From: Bacillota bacterium
GTDB taxonomy: Bacteria > Bacillota > Clostridia > Tissierellales > Peptoniphilaceae
Length of the DNA stretch: 64,000 bases
Assembly: GCA_023442775.1 (NCBI GenBank)
Contig: JAEZXH010000019.1
Coordinates: forward strand, 95,488 to 159,487
Direction: 5' to 3'
Positions 7,413-16,381 of the stretch are shown one piece after another. The notes beneath the pieces are model-generated. The model searched no databases and was not told the origin of the DNA. It saw nothing but the letters and a program-made list of their open reading frames with translations. The translations under genes were made by a program, and so were the position numbers. How positions within the stretch are numbered: position 1 is the stretch's first letter; each line of letters opens with the position of its first letter.

Positions 7413-9980
7413 CTAACTAAAGGCCCGGCGCGCCTGGTCCCGTCTCGCCTCTTCCATGGCCCGGAGAACCTCCCGCTTTAAGCTCGGCAAGAAACTTTCA
7501 AGCTCGGCGCGCTTCGCCTCGCCGTGGACGGTAAAGTTCACCGTCACCGTCGACGAGGAGGTGGAGGTTTGACTCATCCCAAGGGCGGCTCCCGTGCGCT
7601 CCCAAAGGCCGAGGCTTCGCTGGTTGCGCTCTAAGGGAATCACCGCCTCGGCACTTCTCCCCTCGCCGATGAGGCCAAGGGTGGGCCGGGTGACGATGCC
7701 CCCACGGGCGTAGGCCCCGACGGGAAGGTTCGTCGTCCTCGGAGCCTTCTTCTCGGCTCCTAGGCCTAAAAAGCCCTTCACCGACGAGGTGATCGCGGAG
7801 ATTTTCGCACTGACCCAGGAGATGGCCCCGCCGATGATGGAGCGAATCTTCGCCGCAATGGCGGAGAGAATCCCTCCAATGCCCTGGGCCATGGACTGGA
7901 AGGCGTGGACGAAGGCGTCCTTGATGCGACTGCCGATGGTCTTCGCCGTTTGGGCGAGCCAATTCCATCCGGAGACGATGGCCGCCTTCACCGTGTCCCA
8001 GTGTTTCACGAGGAGGTAAATCCCCGCCGCCACCGCCGCAATGGCAATGAGGTAGGGGTTCGCCGCGAGGAAGGCGGCGATGGCCTTCATGGCCCCGAAG
8101 ACCTTGGAGATTTTCGAGCCGATGGAGGTGATGCTCTTCACAATCCCCAAGAGCCCCTCCCCTTCCTTCAGTGCCTTGAGGGGCAAGAAGAGAAGCTTGA
8201 GTCCGCTACCCATGAGGCGCAGCCCACTCATGGCCACGCTCATGGCGATGAGAGACGCGGTGACTTTCACGATGGTGGAAAAGAGCTCGGGGTTTTTCTG
8301 TTGCCAGGCGACGATCTTTCCGATGACGCCTCCCACCTTTTCCATCAAGGTGTTGAGGAAGGGAAGGAGGTCGTGGCCCACCGCCACCTTGAGGTTTCCA
8401 AGTTGGTTTTTGAAGAGCTTGAAGCGGTTCGCCGTCGTGTCCTTTCTCGCGTTGAACTCCTTCTCTAAAGAGCCCATGGCCTCAGAGCCTTCCACGCTCT
8501 TGAGTTTCTCCTTCACCAGGTCGATTTGATTCAAGAGGGGAGCCACCGCTTGGACGTTTTCTTGCCCAAAGAGTTGGGTAAGCACCGAGGTTTGGGCCAC
8601 CTCGTCGAGGCTTCTCACCCGTGAGAGGATGTCGGTAATCGTCGCCGCCGCATCTTGTTGCATCGATGCCGCCACCGCTTCTGCCGAGAGGCCGAGGGCG
8701 TCAAAGGCCTTCTGCTCCGATTTTGTCGCCGCCGCCCCCTTGGTGAGCGTCGTGGAAATCTTCTTGATCCCCGTCGCCGCCACGTCGGACTGAACCCCCA
8801 TGGTGACCATGGAAGCCCCGAGAGCTGCCACTTGGCTCGCCTTGAGTCCGGCGAGTTCCCCAAGGGCCCCGACTTTCGAGACAATCCCCGCAATCTCCGC
8901 AGATTTCGCCGCGGAATTGTCCCCGAGGTAGTTGATGCGGTCCGCAAGACCCACGACGGCCTCTTGGCCCATGCCAAAGGCACTGCGCCACTTCGCCATC
9001 ATCTCCCCGGCCTCTCCCGCAGAGATGTCCATGGCGATGCTCATCTTCGCCGCGTCGCTTCCGAAGGCGAGGAGCTCGTCTTTTTTGATCCCCGCCCCCG
9101 CCGCGCTTGCGATGAGTTCCCCATAGTCGGAGAAAGCCATGGGAATCTCCGTGGAGAGTTGCTTTCTCATCGCCTTTTCAAAGGCTCCCTTCTCCGCCAC
9201 GGAATCAAAATCCACCATCTTCCCCACGCCGGCCATGGTCTCCTCGGCATCCATCGCCGCTTGAATCGGTGCGCCGAGAATCCTCTTTGCCGCGTAGGCC
9301 TTCGCCATGAACCCCATAGCGTGGCCCATGACTTGTTGACGCTGGGCCGCCATGTCGTTTTTGAGGGCACTAAACTTTTGAAGCCGTCCCATCTTGGACT
9401 GGACCTTCGCCTGGACCTCGCCGAGTTTATTCGTGGCAAACCCCGCCCCTTGGAGACTCTCTTCGAGGCCGTCGAGCTTTTGCTTTTGCTTCGCCGCCGC
9501 GTCGGTGAGTCGTCCCATCTCGGAGCGGGCCCGGTCTTGGGAGGCGGAGAGGGCCTTTGTCTCCTGGGCGCTCTCCTTGTAGTTGCGCTTTAAGATGGAA
9601 AGCTCCACCTTCGCCCGGGCGAGGGCTCGGTTCTCCTCGTCGTTGGCCCTGCCGTGTTTGGCGACGGCAAGGCTTAAGCGGTCCACCTCTTCCTGGGCCC
9701 GTTTGACCTCCGTTGCATAACCGGCGGTCTTCTCCTTTGACGCGGCGAGGGCCCTATCGAGGCTTTGAAACCGCTCCTTCGCCTTCTCGATGCGACTAGA
9801 GAGCTCCGTCATCCGGGCGCGGCCGTCCTTGAGGCTATCGAACTGGAGGTTCACCTTTTCCAGGACCTTGAGCCGGTCGGTGCTCTTCGTCACCGACTTC
9901 GCCAGCTCGCTTAAGGAGTTCTTTGCCCCCTTTCCCAGGAGGCCGTCAATCTTAAAGACGAGTTCATGGGTTTTCGCCAT
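7413..9980 (-). CDS. Tail tape measure protein
   Basis: Predicted 855 residues. The first 230 residues are long Lys/Arg/Glu-rich coiled coils. Residues about 230-480 contain the tape-measure core with MSGLRLMG-type and DAEETMAGVGKMVDFD text, AFSDYGELIASAAGAGI and GVQSDVAATGIKK. Hydrophobic stretches occur near residues 560-690 (IAMSVAMSGLRLMG, AIAAVAAGIYLLVKHW), and the C-terminus has GLIGEGRSAEAVIP, which is common in these proteins. The tape measure sets tail length. Its start codon lies inside the end of the frameshifted E' reading frame (stop at 9964), the classical arrangement. Confidence 0.96.
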   Translation of the reverse strand: MAKTHELVFKIDGLLGKGAKNSLSELAKSVTKSTDRLKVLEKVNLQFDSLKDGRARMTELSSRIEKAKERFQSLDRALAASKEKTAGYATEVKRAQEEVDRLSLAVAKHGRANDEENRALARAKVELSILKRNYKESAQETKALSASQDRARSEMGRLTDAAAKQKQKLDGLEESLQGAGFATNKLGEVQAKVQSKMGRLQKFSALKNDMAAQRQQVMGHAMGFMAKAYAAKRILGAPIQAAMDAEETMAGVGKMVDFDSVAEKGAFEKAMRKQLSTEIPMAFSDYGELIASAAGAGIKKDELLAFGSDAAKMSIAMDISAGEAGEMMAKWRSAFGMGQEAVVGLADRINYLGDNSAAKSAEIAGIVSKVGALGELAGLKASQVAALGASMVTMGVQSDVAATGIKKISTTLTKGAAATKSEQKAFDALGLSAEAVAASMQQDAAATITDILSRVRSLDEVAQTSVLTQLFGQENVQAVAPLLNQIDLVKEKLKSVEGSEAMGSLEKEFNARKDTTANRFKLFKNQLGNLKVAVGHDLLPFLNTLMEKVGGVIGKIVAWQQKNPELFSTIVKVTASLIAMSVAMSGLRLMGSGLKLLFLPLKALKEGEGLLGIVKSITSIGSKISKVFGAMKAIAAFLAANPYLIAIAAVAAGIYLLVKHWDTVKAAIVSGWNWLAQTAKTIGSRIKDAFVHAFQSMAQGIGGILSAIAAKIRSIIGGAISWVSAKISAITSSVKGFLGLGAEKKAPRTTNLPVGAYARGGIVTRPTLGLIGEGRSAEAVIPLERNQRSLGLWERTGAALGMSQTSTSSSTVTVNFTVHGEAKRAELESFLPSLKREVLRAMEEARRDQARRAFS

Positions 9981-10526
9981 GGTGCCTCCTTTCCTTGGCT
10001 AAGAGACTTAACAGGACGAGGAGTTCATAGAGGGAGAGCTCTTGGGCCTCCACCACCCCCGTCGACGAGTGTTGGGAGAGGGCGAGGGCCATCTCTAAAA
10101 ACCCCCGGGAGATAGCCCGCGGGCTCACATCTCCCAGAAGGAAACGAAAAAAGTGAGCACCCTCTTCGTGAGGACCACATAATCCGCCGCCGCCAAGTTC
10201 TCCACCACGGCGACGGGAATCCCCGCGGCCCGGGCGAGCATAAACTCTTGGAAGGCATAGGTGAACTCGGGCTGCTCCCCGTTTTTTGGCTTGGCGTAGG
10301 CTTCGCCACGCTTGGCGTCCTTGCCCGTCAAGGTGGTAAAGTCCACGTGAAGCTCCTCGATGGGGACCCCGTCGACGAGAAGAGGATGGGCGAGGCGATA
10401 GGTGAAGACCCCCTCCGCCTCCAATTCCTCCGCCAAGTCCGGTGTCTCGTCGATGAAGTGGCCCGAGGGGATGGAGGGGCCCACCTCGGCGATGGGCTCC
10501 ATGTGGGTGTGTTCTTGGTACTCCAT
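9964..10526 (-). CDS. Tail assembly chaperone E+E' (predicted -1 frameshift product)
   Basis: If ribosomes slip -1 at T-TTT-TTC (10146-10152), translation leaves the gpE frame after residue 127. It then adds 60 residues starting RFLLGDVSPRAISRGFLEMA and ending at a TGA at 9964-9966, 17 nt inside the tape-measure gene. The product would be 187 residues. The extension has no stop, is helical and contains LSLYELLVLLSLLAKERR. A -1 frameshift at exactly this place is conserved in tailed phages (P2 E/E', lambda G/GT). The sequence shows the heptamer in the correct phase; use of the site is inferred. Confidence 0.85.
10125..10526 (-). CDS. Tail assembly chaperone gpE (unshifted product)
   Basis: Predicted 133 residues beginning MEYQEHTHME, start preceded by AGGAGGC. 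The text (VDGVPIEELHVDFTTLTGKD, then FMLARAAGIPVAV, then NLAAADYVVLTKRVLTFF) resembles the P2 gpE-type tail assembly chaperones that lie between the tube and tape measure genes. In the family the protein coats the tape measure during tail assembly and is not found in the virion. It ends in VSFWEM at a TGA soon after a perfect T-TTT-TTC slippery heptamer (see the next two entries). Confidence 0.88.
   Translation of the reverse strand: MEYQEHTHMEPIAEVGPSIPSGHFIDETPDLAEELEAEGVFTYRLAHPLLVDGVPIEELHVDFTTLTGKDAKRGEAYAKPKNGEQPEFTYAFQEFMLARAAGIPVAVVENLAAADYVVLTKRVLTFFVSFWEM
10146..10152 (-). promoter_or_regulatory. Programmed -1 ribosomal frameshift heptamer T TTT TTC
   Basis: On the minus strand the sequence ACT TTT TTC GTT lies in the gpE frame, so TTTTTTC is an X-XXY-YYZ heptamer in the zero phase. 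The -1 frame stays open for 60 codons, while the zero frame stops after six. P2 uses the near-identical TTTTTTG for gpE/E'. Confidence 0.85.
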
Positions 10527-10536
10527 AAAGCCTCCT

Positions 10537-11055
10537 TTACATGCCTAGGTGCTGGCGCACCGTCTCCAAGGCGTCCCGGCCTCCGATGCGGCAGATGAAA
10601 TTCGCCTTGTCAATCTCCACCATCTCCTCGTCGTCGATGGAAATCTTCAAGTACGCCACTTCCCCCTCGAAGGAGGTGTCCATGGCCTTTGCCACCTCGA
10701 GTTTTCCAAGCTCCATGGTCTTGGGAAGAAGGACGGTAAAGACCCGAAGTTTTCTCGCCTCGGTCTTCGCCGTGGAGGTGTCGTAGAACTGGGAGGAGCC
10801 GCGAAACTCCACCATGGTCCCCCCGGCGTGGAGAATGGCGAGGAGGTTTTCCTCCATGGTGCGGATATTGAGCTTTGCACTCATCGAGGAGAAGTGGCCG
10901 ATGGTCGGCGTCTCCATCTCCCCGGCAAAACCCGCCCCTGAGAGGGTCTCGCTCATGTACTCAAGCTTTGGCAGTTCCACGTCCACCGTGGCCACAAAAC
11001 GGCCGTCGACGTAGGCGCGGTAGTTGATCAAGTGGTCGGGGTAGAGATTGCTCAT
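10537..11055 (-). CDS. Major tail tube protein (P2 FII family)
   Basis: Predicted 172 residues. The text LYPDHLINYRAYVDGRF, LPKLEYMSETLSGAGFAGE and EARKLRVFTVLLPKTMELG fits the FII tube family. The protein polymerises into the inner tube under the contractile sheath. It overlaps the sheath gene by 4 nt, and the FI-FII-E-tape order is as in P2. Confidence 0.95.
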   Translation of the reverse strand: MSNLYPDHLINYRAYVDGRFVATVDVELPKLEYMSETLSGAGFAGEMETPTIGHFSSMSAKLNIRTMEENLLAILHAGGTMVEFRGSSQFYDTSTAKTEARKLRVFTVLLPKTMELGKLEVAKAMDTSFEGEVAYLKISIDDEEMVEIDKANFICRIGGRDALETVRQHLGM

Positions 11056-12464
11056 GCGTCACCTCCCAGCTGGTTCGCAAAGGCCTCGAGGGCCTTGGTG
11101 TCGTACTCCATGACGAAGTGAATCGCCTCGGCGGGGGCCGGCGGCGTGATGGAGACGTGGAAGCGGATGATGCCATCCATCAGGTCGGTCACCGGATTTT
11201 CCTCGGCGATGAAGCGGACATTCGCCCCGATGAGGGCCCCGCGGGCGACGAGGGAGTTGAGCCAGATGTTTGCCGAGTCAATCACCGTTTCCACGAGGCG
11301 GCGGTTCATCGGGTTATCCACCTTTTGCCAGAATGTGAGGATCAAGGTATTGCTCACCCAGTTGAACATGCGCCGCACGGGGATGAAGCAGTCCTTCGGG
11401 TCGGTGTTTGCCGGATAGGCCGCGGTGCGGTTGCCCCAGGCGCGCCATCCTCCCACCCAGTTAAGGGCGGTGACCATCCCCTGGGAGTTGAGGTAGTTGG
11501 CCTGTTCGAGGGTGGGGAAAAACTCCTTGTTGTTGAAGACGAGGGAACTCACCTTCACCGGAGTGTTCGACGGGCTCCAGAAGGGGATGTCCTCCGCCTT
11601 CTTGTCCGCCACCCCGATGGCCCCGGCAATCTGGGCAGAGAGGGGGAACTGGCGGTTCCCGAGGTTTGTTGCGCCAACGCATGCCACCTGGTAGGGGGAG
11701 AAGACGTTGCCCTTTTTCTTCCACTCGAGGGCCTTCGAGAACTCCTCCGGGTTGAAGTCGACGAGGGCCATGGCCTGGAAGAGGCCGTTGATGGAGCGGG
11801 CCTTCGTGTCCAATGCCGCCGCCACCGTGGGCAGGTTGTCGTCGCTGATAACGTCCGAGGTCAACAAGAGCCCCGGCACGAGGCCAAAGCGTGGGAAGAC
11901 TTCTTCCACGCAGCCGATGGCCTTGACGTAGGCCGCCGCATCCACCGAGGAGTTGTCCAGGATGGAGTAGGTTGCCTTATAGGTTCCCGAGGCTTCCCCG
12001 GTGAGTTCAACGACGAAACTTCCGTCGTCGTCGTAGTAGATGACGTAGTCTTGGTTTTCGGTGAGGGGTGTCTCGTCCTTTTTTAGGGTAAAGCCCTTCA
12101 AGAGCACCTGGTCAAGGATGCGGGCTTTCGCAGGGTTGCCCTCAAAAATCACGGGCTGGTCGGTTTGTGGTTTCGTCTTCTTCACATCCGACACCGTCAC
12201 CGCCACCACCGGGGAGAGGCCGTAGAGGACGAAATAGGCGTAGAAGAAGTCGTGAAGCCCGTTCTTGTCAGTGTCCTTCCCGAAGAGCTTCATCGCCTCC
12301 TCGTAGGTGTGGATGAGGTAGGGAGTGTAGGCCTCAGCGGGTTCCGTAGCGTTGTGAAGAGCGGCCTTTCCCACCACAAAGGGAAGGCTCGCGTCCACCC
12401 GTACGGGAGGGATGACCTTCGTCCCCAGTTCTTGGGAGTAGACTCCGTGCTTAAATGCGGCCAT
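11052..12464 (-). CDS. Tail sheath protein (P2 FI family)
   Basis: Predicted 470 residues. The N-terminus FKHGVYSQELGTKVIPPVR and the C-terminal part (NWVGGWRAWGNRTAAYP, MFNWVSNTLILTFWQKVDNPMNRRLVETV) are typical of contractile sheath subunits. The protein forms the contracting outer tube. Its C-terminal HFVMEYDTKALEAFANQL segment overlaps the tube gene start by 4 nt (ATGA). Confidence 0.96.
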   Translation of the reverse strand: MAAFKHGVYSQELGTKVIPPVRVDASLPFVVGKAALHNATEPAEAYTPYLIHTYEEAMKLFGKDTDKNGLHDFFYAYFVLYGLSPVVAVTVSDVKKTKPQTDQPVIFEGNPAKARILDQVLLKGFTLKKDETPLTENQDYVIYYDDDGSFVVELTGEASGTYKATYSILDNSSVDAAAYVKAIGCVEEVFPRFGLVPGLLLTSDVISDDNLPTVAAALDTKARSINGLFQAMALVDFNPEEFSKALEWKKKGNVFSPYQVACVGATNLGNRQFPLSAQIAGAIGVADKKAEDIPFWSPSNTPVKVSSLVFNNKEFFPTLEQANYLNSQGMVTALNWVGGWRAWGNRTAAYPANTDPKDCFIPVRRMFNWVSNTLILTFWQKVDNPMNRRLVETVIDSANIWLNSLVARGALIGANVRFIAEENPVTDLMDGIIRFHVSITPPAPAEAIHFVMEYDTKALEAFANQLGGDA

Positions 12465-12726
12465 CTTGCACCTCCTTCAATCCCTTGAGAAGTGCCGCCT
12501 CGGCAAGCTCCATGCGCTTGTCCTTTTGATGGAGCCTTCCCGCCGCGTCGCTCATCGTGGAGAGTGTCGGGAAGAGGAGCTCCCCGAGGGGTTCTTTTTT
12601 GATCGCCTCTTCCACCACCTGGGGAAGGGCCTCCTCGTAGAGGGTCCCGGAGAAGAGACCCACCGCAGGCACGCTACGCCCGATGTAGTAGCGCGCCTCC
12701 TTTTTTGTGTTTTTTTCCTTCGTCAT
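12451..12726 (-). CDS. Hypothetical tail-operon protein
   Basis: Predicted 91 residues starting MTKEKNTKKEARYYIGR. This ATG overlaps the end of the upstream gene by 4 nt and has an AGGAG site, so I reject the longer upstream reading. I recognise no domain. The mid-section GLFSGTLYEEALPQVVEEAI is helical. It lies between the putative tail terminator and the sheath gene and overlaps the sheath gene by 14 nt, which points to a small structural or assembly role. Confidence 0.7.
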   Translation of the reverse strand: MTKEKNTKKEARYYIGRSVPAVGLFSGTLYEEALPQVVEEAIKKEPLGELLFPTLSTMSDAAGRLHQKDKRMELAEAALLKGLKEVQDGRI

Positions 12727-13184
12727 GAAAACTCCTTTCCGCCCCAGGAGAGGGGGTCTAAGAGATAGAGGTCCACCTTCAGCTCCCCGAGCCATAGGGG
12801 ATAGGGCATCTCGTCGGGAAAACTCACCTCGACGCTTGTGGGGATGGGAGAGATGACCCCGCCCGTCGCCCCCGAGAGGAGCCAATCCCGCACCCGCTCG
12901 AGCATCAAGGCCACGTCCTCCCACCCGCTTCCGTCCTCGGCGCGGTCGTAGGCCATGGCGATGATGGAAATCTTCGCCCGCCACCCTTCGCCGTCGTGGG
13001 AAATCTTCACCGGGGAGAGGAGCACCTCGGGGGCGCGGACCTCACTTCGGGCCACTTCCCACCCCCGGCGCACCAGGACCTTCTTTTCGTCGTTGTTGCG
13101 GGTCTTGTAGATGGCCACGTCCTCGGAAAAGACCTCCCGAAGCGCCGCCTCCATCTCCCGCAAGAGGTTTACAATGTGCATCAT
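12723..13184 (-). CDS. Putative tail terminator/completion-type protein
   Basis: Predicted 153 residues (MMHIVNLLREMEAAL). It has an alpha/beta pattern with ISIIAMAYDRAEDGSGWEDVALMLERVRDWLL, and it ends PYPLWLGELKVDLYLLDPL. Proteins of this length between gpZ-like and sheath genes are commonly tail terminators. The assignment rests on position and length only. Start is coupled to the preceding stop by ATGA. Confidence 0.6.
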   Translation of the reverse strand: MMHIVNLLREMEAALREVFSEDVAIYKTRNNDEKKVLVRRGWEVARSEVRAPEVLLSPVKISHDGEGWRAKISIIAMAYDRAEDGSGWEDVALMLERVRDWLLSGATGGVISPIPTSVEVSFPDEMPYPLWLGELKVDLYLLDPLSWGGKEFS

Positions 13185-13714
13185 TCCTCCAAAAACCGCT
13201 CCGCCTCGTGGAGCACCCGTTCTTCTAGGACTTCACTCGCCCGCTCCTCCATGGCGAGGAGGACTTGGGGTTCTCCCATCATTTGGGGAGCCGACACCCC
13301 CATCAGCTGGCGGATGGGAAAACTTCTCGTCCCCACCCGCTCGTAGACACCGACGTGGGCGTTCGAGGGCATGCGGGCAATAAAAGCGTGGGGAAGACTT
13401 CCGCCTCCCGTCACCTTCACCCGGGCAAACACCCGTGCGCGTTGGACAGGAACCTCGGGGCGAACGTCGAATTCCATCAGGGGCCGGCGACGCCCCACCA
13501 CCTTCATATGGTCCGGGGCCATCTTGATTTGACGGGCGAGGCGCATCCCTTTAATGGTGTACACCTCCCGCGCCCGGCGCATCCCCTCCGTCTTCGCCGC
13601 CACGAGGGCCCTTTTCGTCCCACGCTTCACGGCGACCTCCGCCCGTTCGGGAATCGCCTCGAGGGCCCTTGCGAGTCGTTCCATCCCCGAGGCGTCGACG
13701 ATGAACTCACTCAT
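13181..13714 (-). CDS. Minor tail/virion morphogenesis protein, gpZ/HK97 gp10-like
   Basis: Predicted 177 residues. The ATG at 13712-13714 overlaps the stop of the upstream gene (ATGA). An N-terminal helix (MERLARALEAIPERAEVAVKR) is followed by the basic AREVYTIKGMRLARQIKM segment and a C-terminal FIARMPSNAHVGVYERVGTRSFPIRQL motif. The VFxR-G-x-x-x-PI ending is typical of gpZ-like minor tail proteins. Probably helps complete the neck or tail. Confidence 0.78.
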   Translation of the reverse strand: MSEFIVDASGMERLARALEAIPERAEVAVKRGTKRALVAAKTEGMRRAREVYTIKGMRLARQIKMAPDHMKVVGRRRPLMEFDVRPEVPVQRARVFARVKVTGGGSLPHAFIARMPSNAHVGVYERVGTRSFPIRQLMGVSAPQMMGEPQVLLAMEERASEVLEERVLHEAERFLEE

Positions 13715-14037
13715 ACGTCCCACTCCCGTAGGCGAATGACGAGGACCCCCATCTCCTCGGTCACGTCCACCACCTGGTAGAACCGCCCGTCAATCTCCAT
13801 CCGCTCCTCGGCGGTGGGACGGGGGATGTCCGGCGTGGCGACGTAAAAGAGAAGATGGCGACCGTAGATAGCCCCCATGCGGTGCGAAAGCCCCGAGGGG
13901 TCTCTCTCCTCGGTCTCCTCCCGGTCGAGAAGGCCCACCACGGGCTTTCCGTTCACGTCATAGAGGTCGCAAAACTCCAAGAGGTGGAGAAAGCTCCGGC
14001 GCACGTCCTTCGCAATCTCCTCCTTGAAGAGACTCAC
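13711..14037 (-). CDS. Head-tail joining-type protein
   Basis: Predicted 108 residues. The best start is a GTG at 14035-14037 overlapping the TGA of the capsid gene (protein VSLFKEEIAKDVRR). The C-terminal half YQVVDVTEEMGVLVIRLREWDV resembles small head-tail adaptors of lambda gpFII type. Evidence is position after the major capsid gene, length and beta pattern; no catalytic residues. Confidence 0.62.
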   Translation of the reverse strand: MSLFKEEIAKDVRRSFLHLLEFCDLYDVNGKPVVGLLDREETEERDPSGLSHRMGAIYGRHLLFYVATPDIPRPTAEERMEIDGRFYQVVDVTEEMGVLVIRLREWDV

Positions 14038-15068
14038 AGCACCGTGGCCACGCCCCAGGCGTCGAGGCTTGCGGGAACGGGAACCGGGCGAGAGGTTAGG
14101 CGGATCATGCGGGTGTCCGCGTTTAAGTCGTCCCAAATCTTCGGAGCCTTGGCGGCTTGGAAGGTCTTAAAGCCCCCGTTAATCAGTTGGGTGATGGCCC
14201 CGAAGCGCATGTTCCCAAGCCCTTCTGCGGCGAGGAGAATCTTTCCTGCGGGCATCATCGGTTCTGCGCTCTCGTTCTCCTCGAAGTAGGCATCATAGGT
14301 GTAGAGGTCGAGGCCACAAATGGCGATGCGCCCCACGTAGGTGGCCCCACTTCCAAGGTCGCGAGCAGCGAGGGCCCCGGTGGAGATGCTCCGGTTGTCG
14401 AGGAGCTTCCCGAAGGCCTCGTTGGTGAGAAGGGCGGCGAAGACGTCGGAGCTCATCACCGCCACCGTGGGGCTATGGCCCGAGGCCTTTGTAATCTCCG
14501 CCTTCCACTTGATGAGGTCCGTGGCGATGTCGTTGCCCGCCTCGTTCCACTTCTTCTTCGGCGTCAAGGCCACCGCCTTCCCGTAGGTGATGGTGGACTC
14601 TTGGAAGTTCTTGTTGGCGTGGTCGATGTATCCCTTCATCACAATCTTGCCGTTGAAGAGAAGCTCGCGCACCATGTGCTCCATGCGACGATCGATCATG
14701 TCGGAAAGCTCCTTCAAATCCTGGGCGAGGAGCTCCTTGGCCCGCTGTTCGGGAGTCTTTTGGGTGATGAGGTCCTCCCCGAGGCCCCGGGCATTGATGT
14801 GTTCGCTACGCAGGACGCGCTGGGGTGCAATGCGAAGAGGCTTCACCACGCTGGTCTCGTAGCTGTCTCGGGAGACGGTGGCCCCGCCCACCCCGTCGGC
14901 GACGAAGGGAGCCAGGCGTTCGCGGCCCTTTTTCGTGTCGATGGCCACGGTATCCGTCAAGAACACCTGGTCATTCTTCACGGGGAAGAAGAGGTCCCGG
15001 AGGAAGGTTTTCGCCTTGGGCATCTCCTCCACGGCAGAGAGTACGGTAATGGGATCATAGATATTCAT
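14034..15068 (-). CDS. Major capsid protein (lambda gpE family)
   Basis: Predicted 344 residues. It has the E-family layout: N-terminal KAKTFLRDLFFPVKN, central LAQDLKELSDMIDRRMEHMV helix, AVMSSDVFAALLTN, and GLDLYTYDAYFEEN. The adjacent decoration protein and ClpP-like protease are its normal partners. It forms the icosahedral shell. Confidence 0.95.
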   Translation of the reverse strand: MNIYDPITVLSAVEEMPKAKTFLRDLFFPVKNDQVFLTDTVAIDTKKGRERLAPFVADGVGGATVSRDSYETSVVKPLRIAPQRVLRSEHINARGLGEDLITQKTPEQRAKELLAQDLKELSDMIDRRMEHMVRELLFNGKIVMKGYIDHANKNFQESTITYGKAVALTPKKKWNEAGNDIATDLIKWKAEITKASGHSPTVAVMSSDVFAALLTNEAFGKLLDNRSISTGALAARDLGSGATYVGRIAICGLDLYTYDAYFEENESAEPMMPAGKILLAAEGLGNMRFGAITQLINGGFKTFQAAKAPKIWDDLNADTRMIRLTSRPVPVPASLDAWGVATVL

Positions 15069-15079
15069 GGAAACCTCCT

Positions 15080-15436
15080 TTAGACCATTTCCTTCACGAA
15101 CATGCCAAGGGCGCGCATCGCCTCTTTGTGCTTCTCTAAATTGTCACTTCCCCCGAAGGTGAGGACCCCTCCGTTAAACATCCCCGAGGAATAGGCGGTG
15201 GCGAAGACGTCGGCGTCTCGCTCCTCGCTATCAAAGGCCAAGATGGCATAAGGCTTGTCCTGCCCTTGGCCAGATTTTGCGGAATCCACCGCCACCGCAT
15301 AGCCGTCCGTCCCCACGGCGAGGACCGTCCCCGCCTGGATCTTCTCCTTTCCCTTCTTGAGTTTTACCGACACCGTCGCAAGGGGAATGTCCGCACTGTA
15401 GACGAGGTTCATCAAGGGGTTTTTCTTCTCCGTCAT
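15080..15436 (-). CDS. Head decoration protein (lambda gpD-like)
   Basis: Predicted 118 residues: YSADIPLATVSVKLKKGKE, IQAGTVLAVGTDGYAVAV and GMFNGGVLTFGGSDNLEKH correspond to the family that trims and stabilises expanded lambda-type heads. It lies 11 nt upstream of the capsid gene with its own AAAGGAGG. Confidence 0.88.
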   Translation of the reverse strand: MTEKKNPLMNLVYSADIPLATVSVKLKKGKEKIQAGTVLAVGTDGYAVAVDSAKSGQGQDKPYAILAFDSEERDADVFATAYSSGMFNGGVLTFGGSDNLEKHKEAMRALGMFVKEMV

Positions 15437-15445
15437 GGTCTCCTC

Positions 15446-16381
15446 CTATTTCACTAGTTGGGCGATACTGCGTCCCACTTCCCGTGGGTCTTCCTCTTGG
15501 AGAAGATTGGCGCCGTCGATGACAAGGCCCTTCTTCTCCTCTTCCATGGCCACCACCTGCGCCGCTCCGAAGCGGGCCTCGGCGGCCTTCTCCTCTTTTT
15601 GCGCCTTCAAAACCTTGAGGGCAAAGGCTTCGGGGGTGAGAAGACTGCGATACTTCGCCTCCATGGCCAGAGCCTCCATTCCGGGGCCCACCAAATCCTC
15701 AATCCCTGAGATCCTCGCCCGCTCCGCTTCCACGGCGCGCTTGACTTCTTCTTCAACATTGACGGGCTTCGCGAGGTTGTCCTTTTGGCGCAAGGCCTCG
15801 AGGCGGTGAATCCCCTCCCGGGAAATCCCTGCGGTGAGACTTGCCACCGCCGCCTTCGCATCGTAGGCGATGAGGCCGTCGGCAAACCCCGCCTCCACCG
15901 CCGCTTCTCCCGCGTAGTAAGTCGTCTTTTCCATCTCCTTGGCAATCTCCTCCTCGCTCTTTCCCGTTCTCGTGGCGTAGGCGTAGATGAGGGTCTTGTC
16001 CACCTCGTCGAGCATGGCGGCGAGCTCCTTGAAGTCACGGGCGTTGAACTTCCCCTCGGTCTCCACCCCGGCGTTGTGAAGCATGAGAAGGCTCGTCGGT
16101 CCCATCTCGATGCGGTCCGCCCCCATGGCGAAGAAACTCGCCGCGGAGCAGGCCATCCCCACCACTTGGACCGTGGTGTGTCCCTCGTAGCTCTTGAGGG
16201 CGTGGTAAATCTCCGCCGCCTCCACCACCGAGCCCCCTTCCGAGTTCACCACGAAGGTGACATCCTCCCCGGTGAGGGCCTCTTTGACCTTCTTTGCCGT
16301 AATCGTCTCCACGCCGATAAAGTCGTAGAGCTCCCCGAGGTTTTGGTCAACCACGGGCCCCTTCAGATAAATTTTCTTCAT
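15446..16381 (-). CDS. ClpP-like prohead maturation protease
   Basis: Predicted 311 residues from MKKIYLKGPVV (ATG 16379-16381, AAAGGAGCGAG upstream); a longer in-frame reading overlaps the portal too far. Motifs of phage ClpP-type proteases are clear: FVVNSEGGSVVEAAEIYHAL, nucleophile Ser in MACSAASFFAMGA, and catalytic His in LLMLHNAGV. The C-terminal 120 residues are Lys/Glu/Ala-rich and may act as a scaffold, as in S49/ClpP-scaffold fusions of lambda-like heads. It overlaps the portal gene by 35 nt. Confidence 0.92.
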   Translation of the reverse strand: MKKIYLKGPVVDQNLGELYDFIGVETITAKKVKEALTGEDVTFVVNSEGGSVVEAAEIYHALKSYEGHTTVQVVGMACSAASFFAMGADRIEMGPTSLLMLHNAGVETEGKFNARDFKELAAMLDEVDKTLIYAYATRTGKSEEEIAKEMEKTTYYAGEAAVEAGFADGLIAYDAKAAVASLTAGISREGIHRLEALRQKDNLAKPVNVEEEVKRAVEAERARISGIEDLVGPGMEALAMEAKYRSLLTPEAFALKVLKAQKEEKAAEARFGAAQVVAMEEEKKGLVIDGANLLQEEDPREVGRSIAQLVK

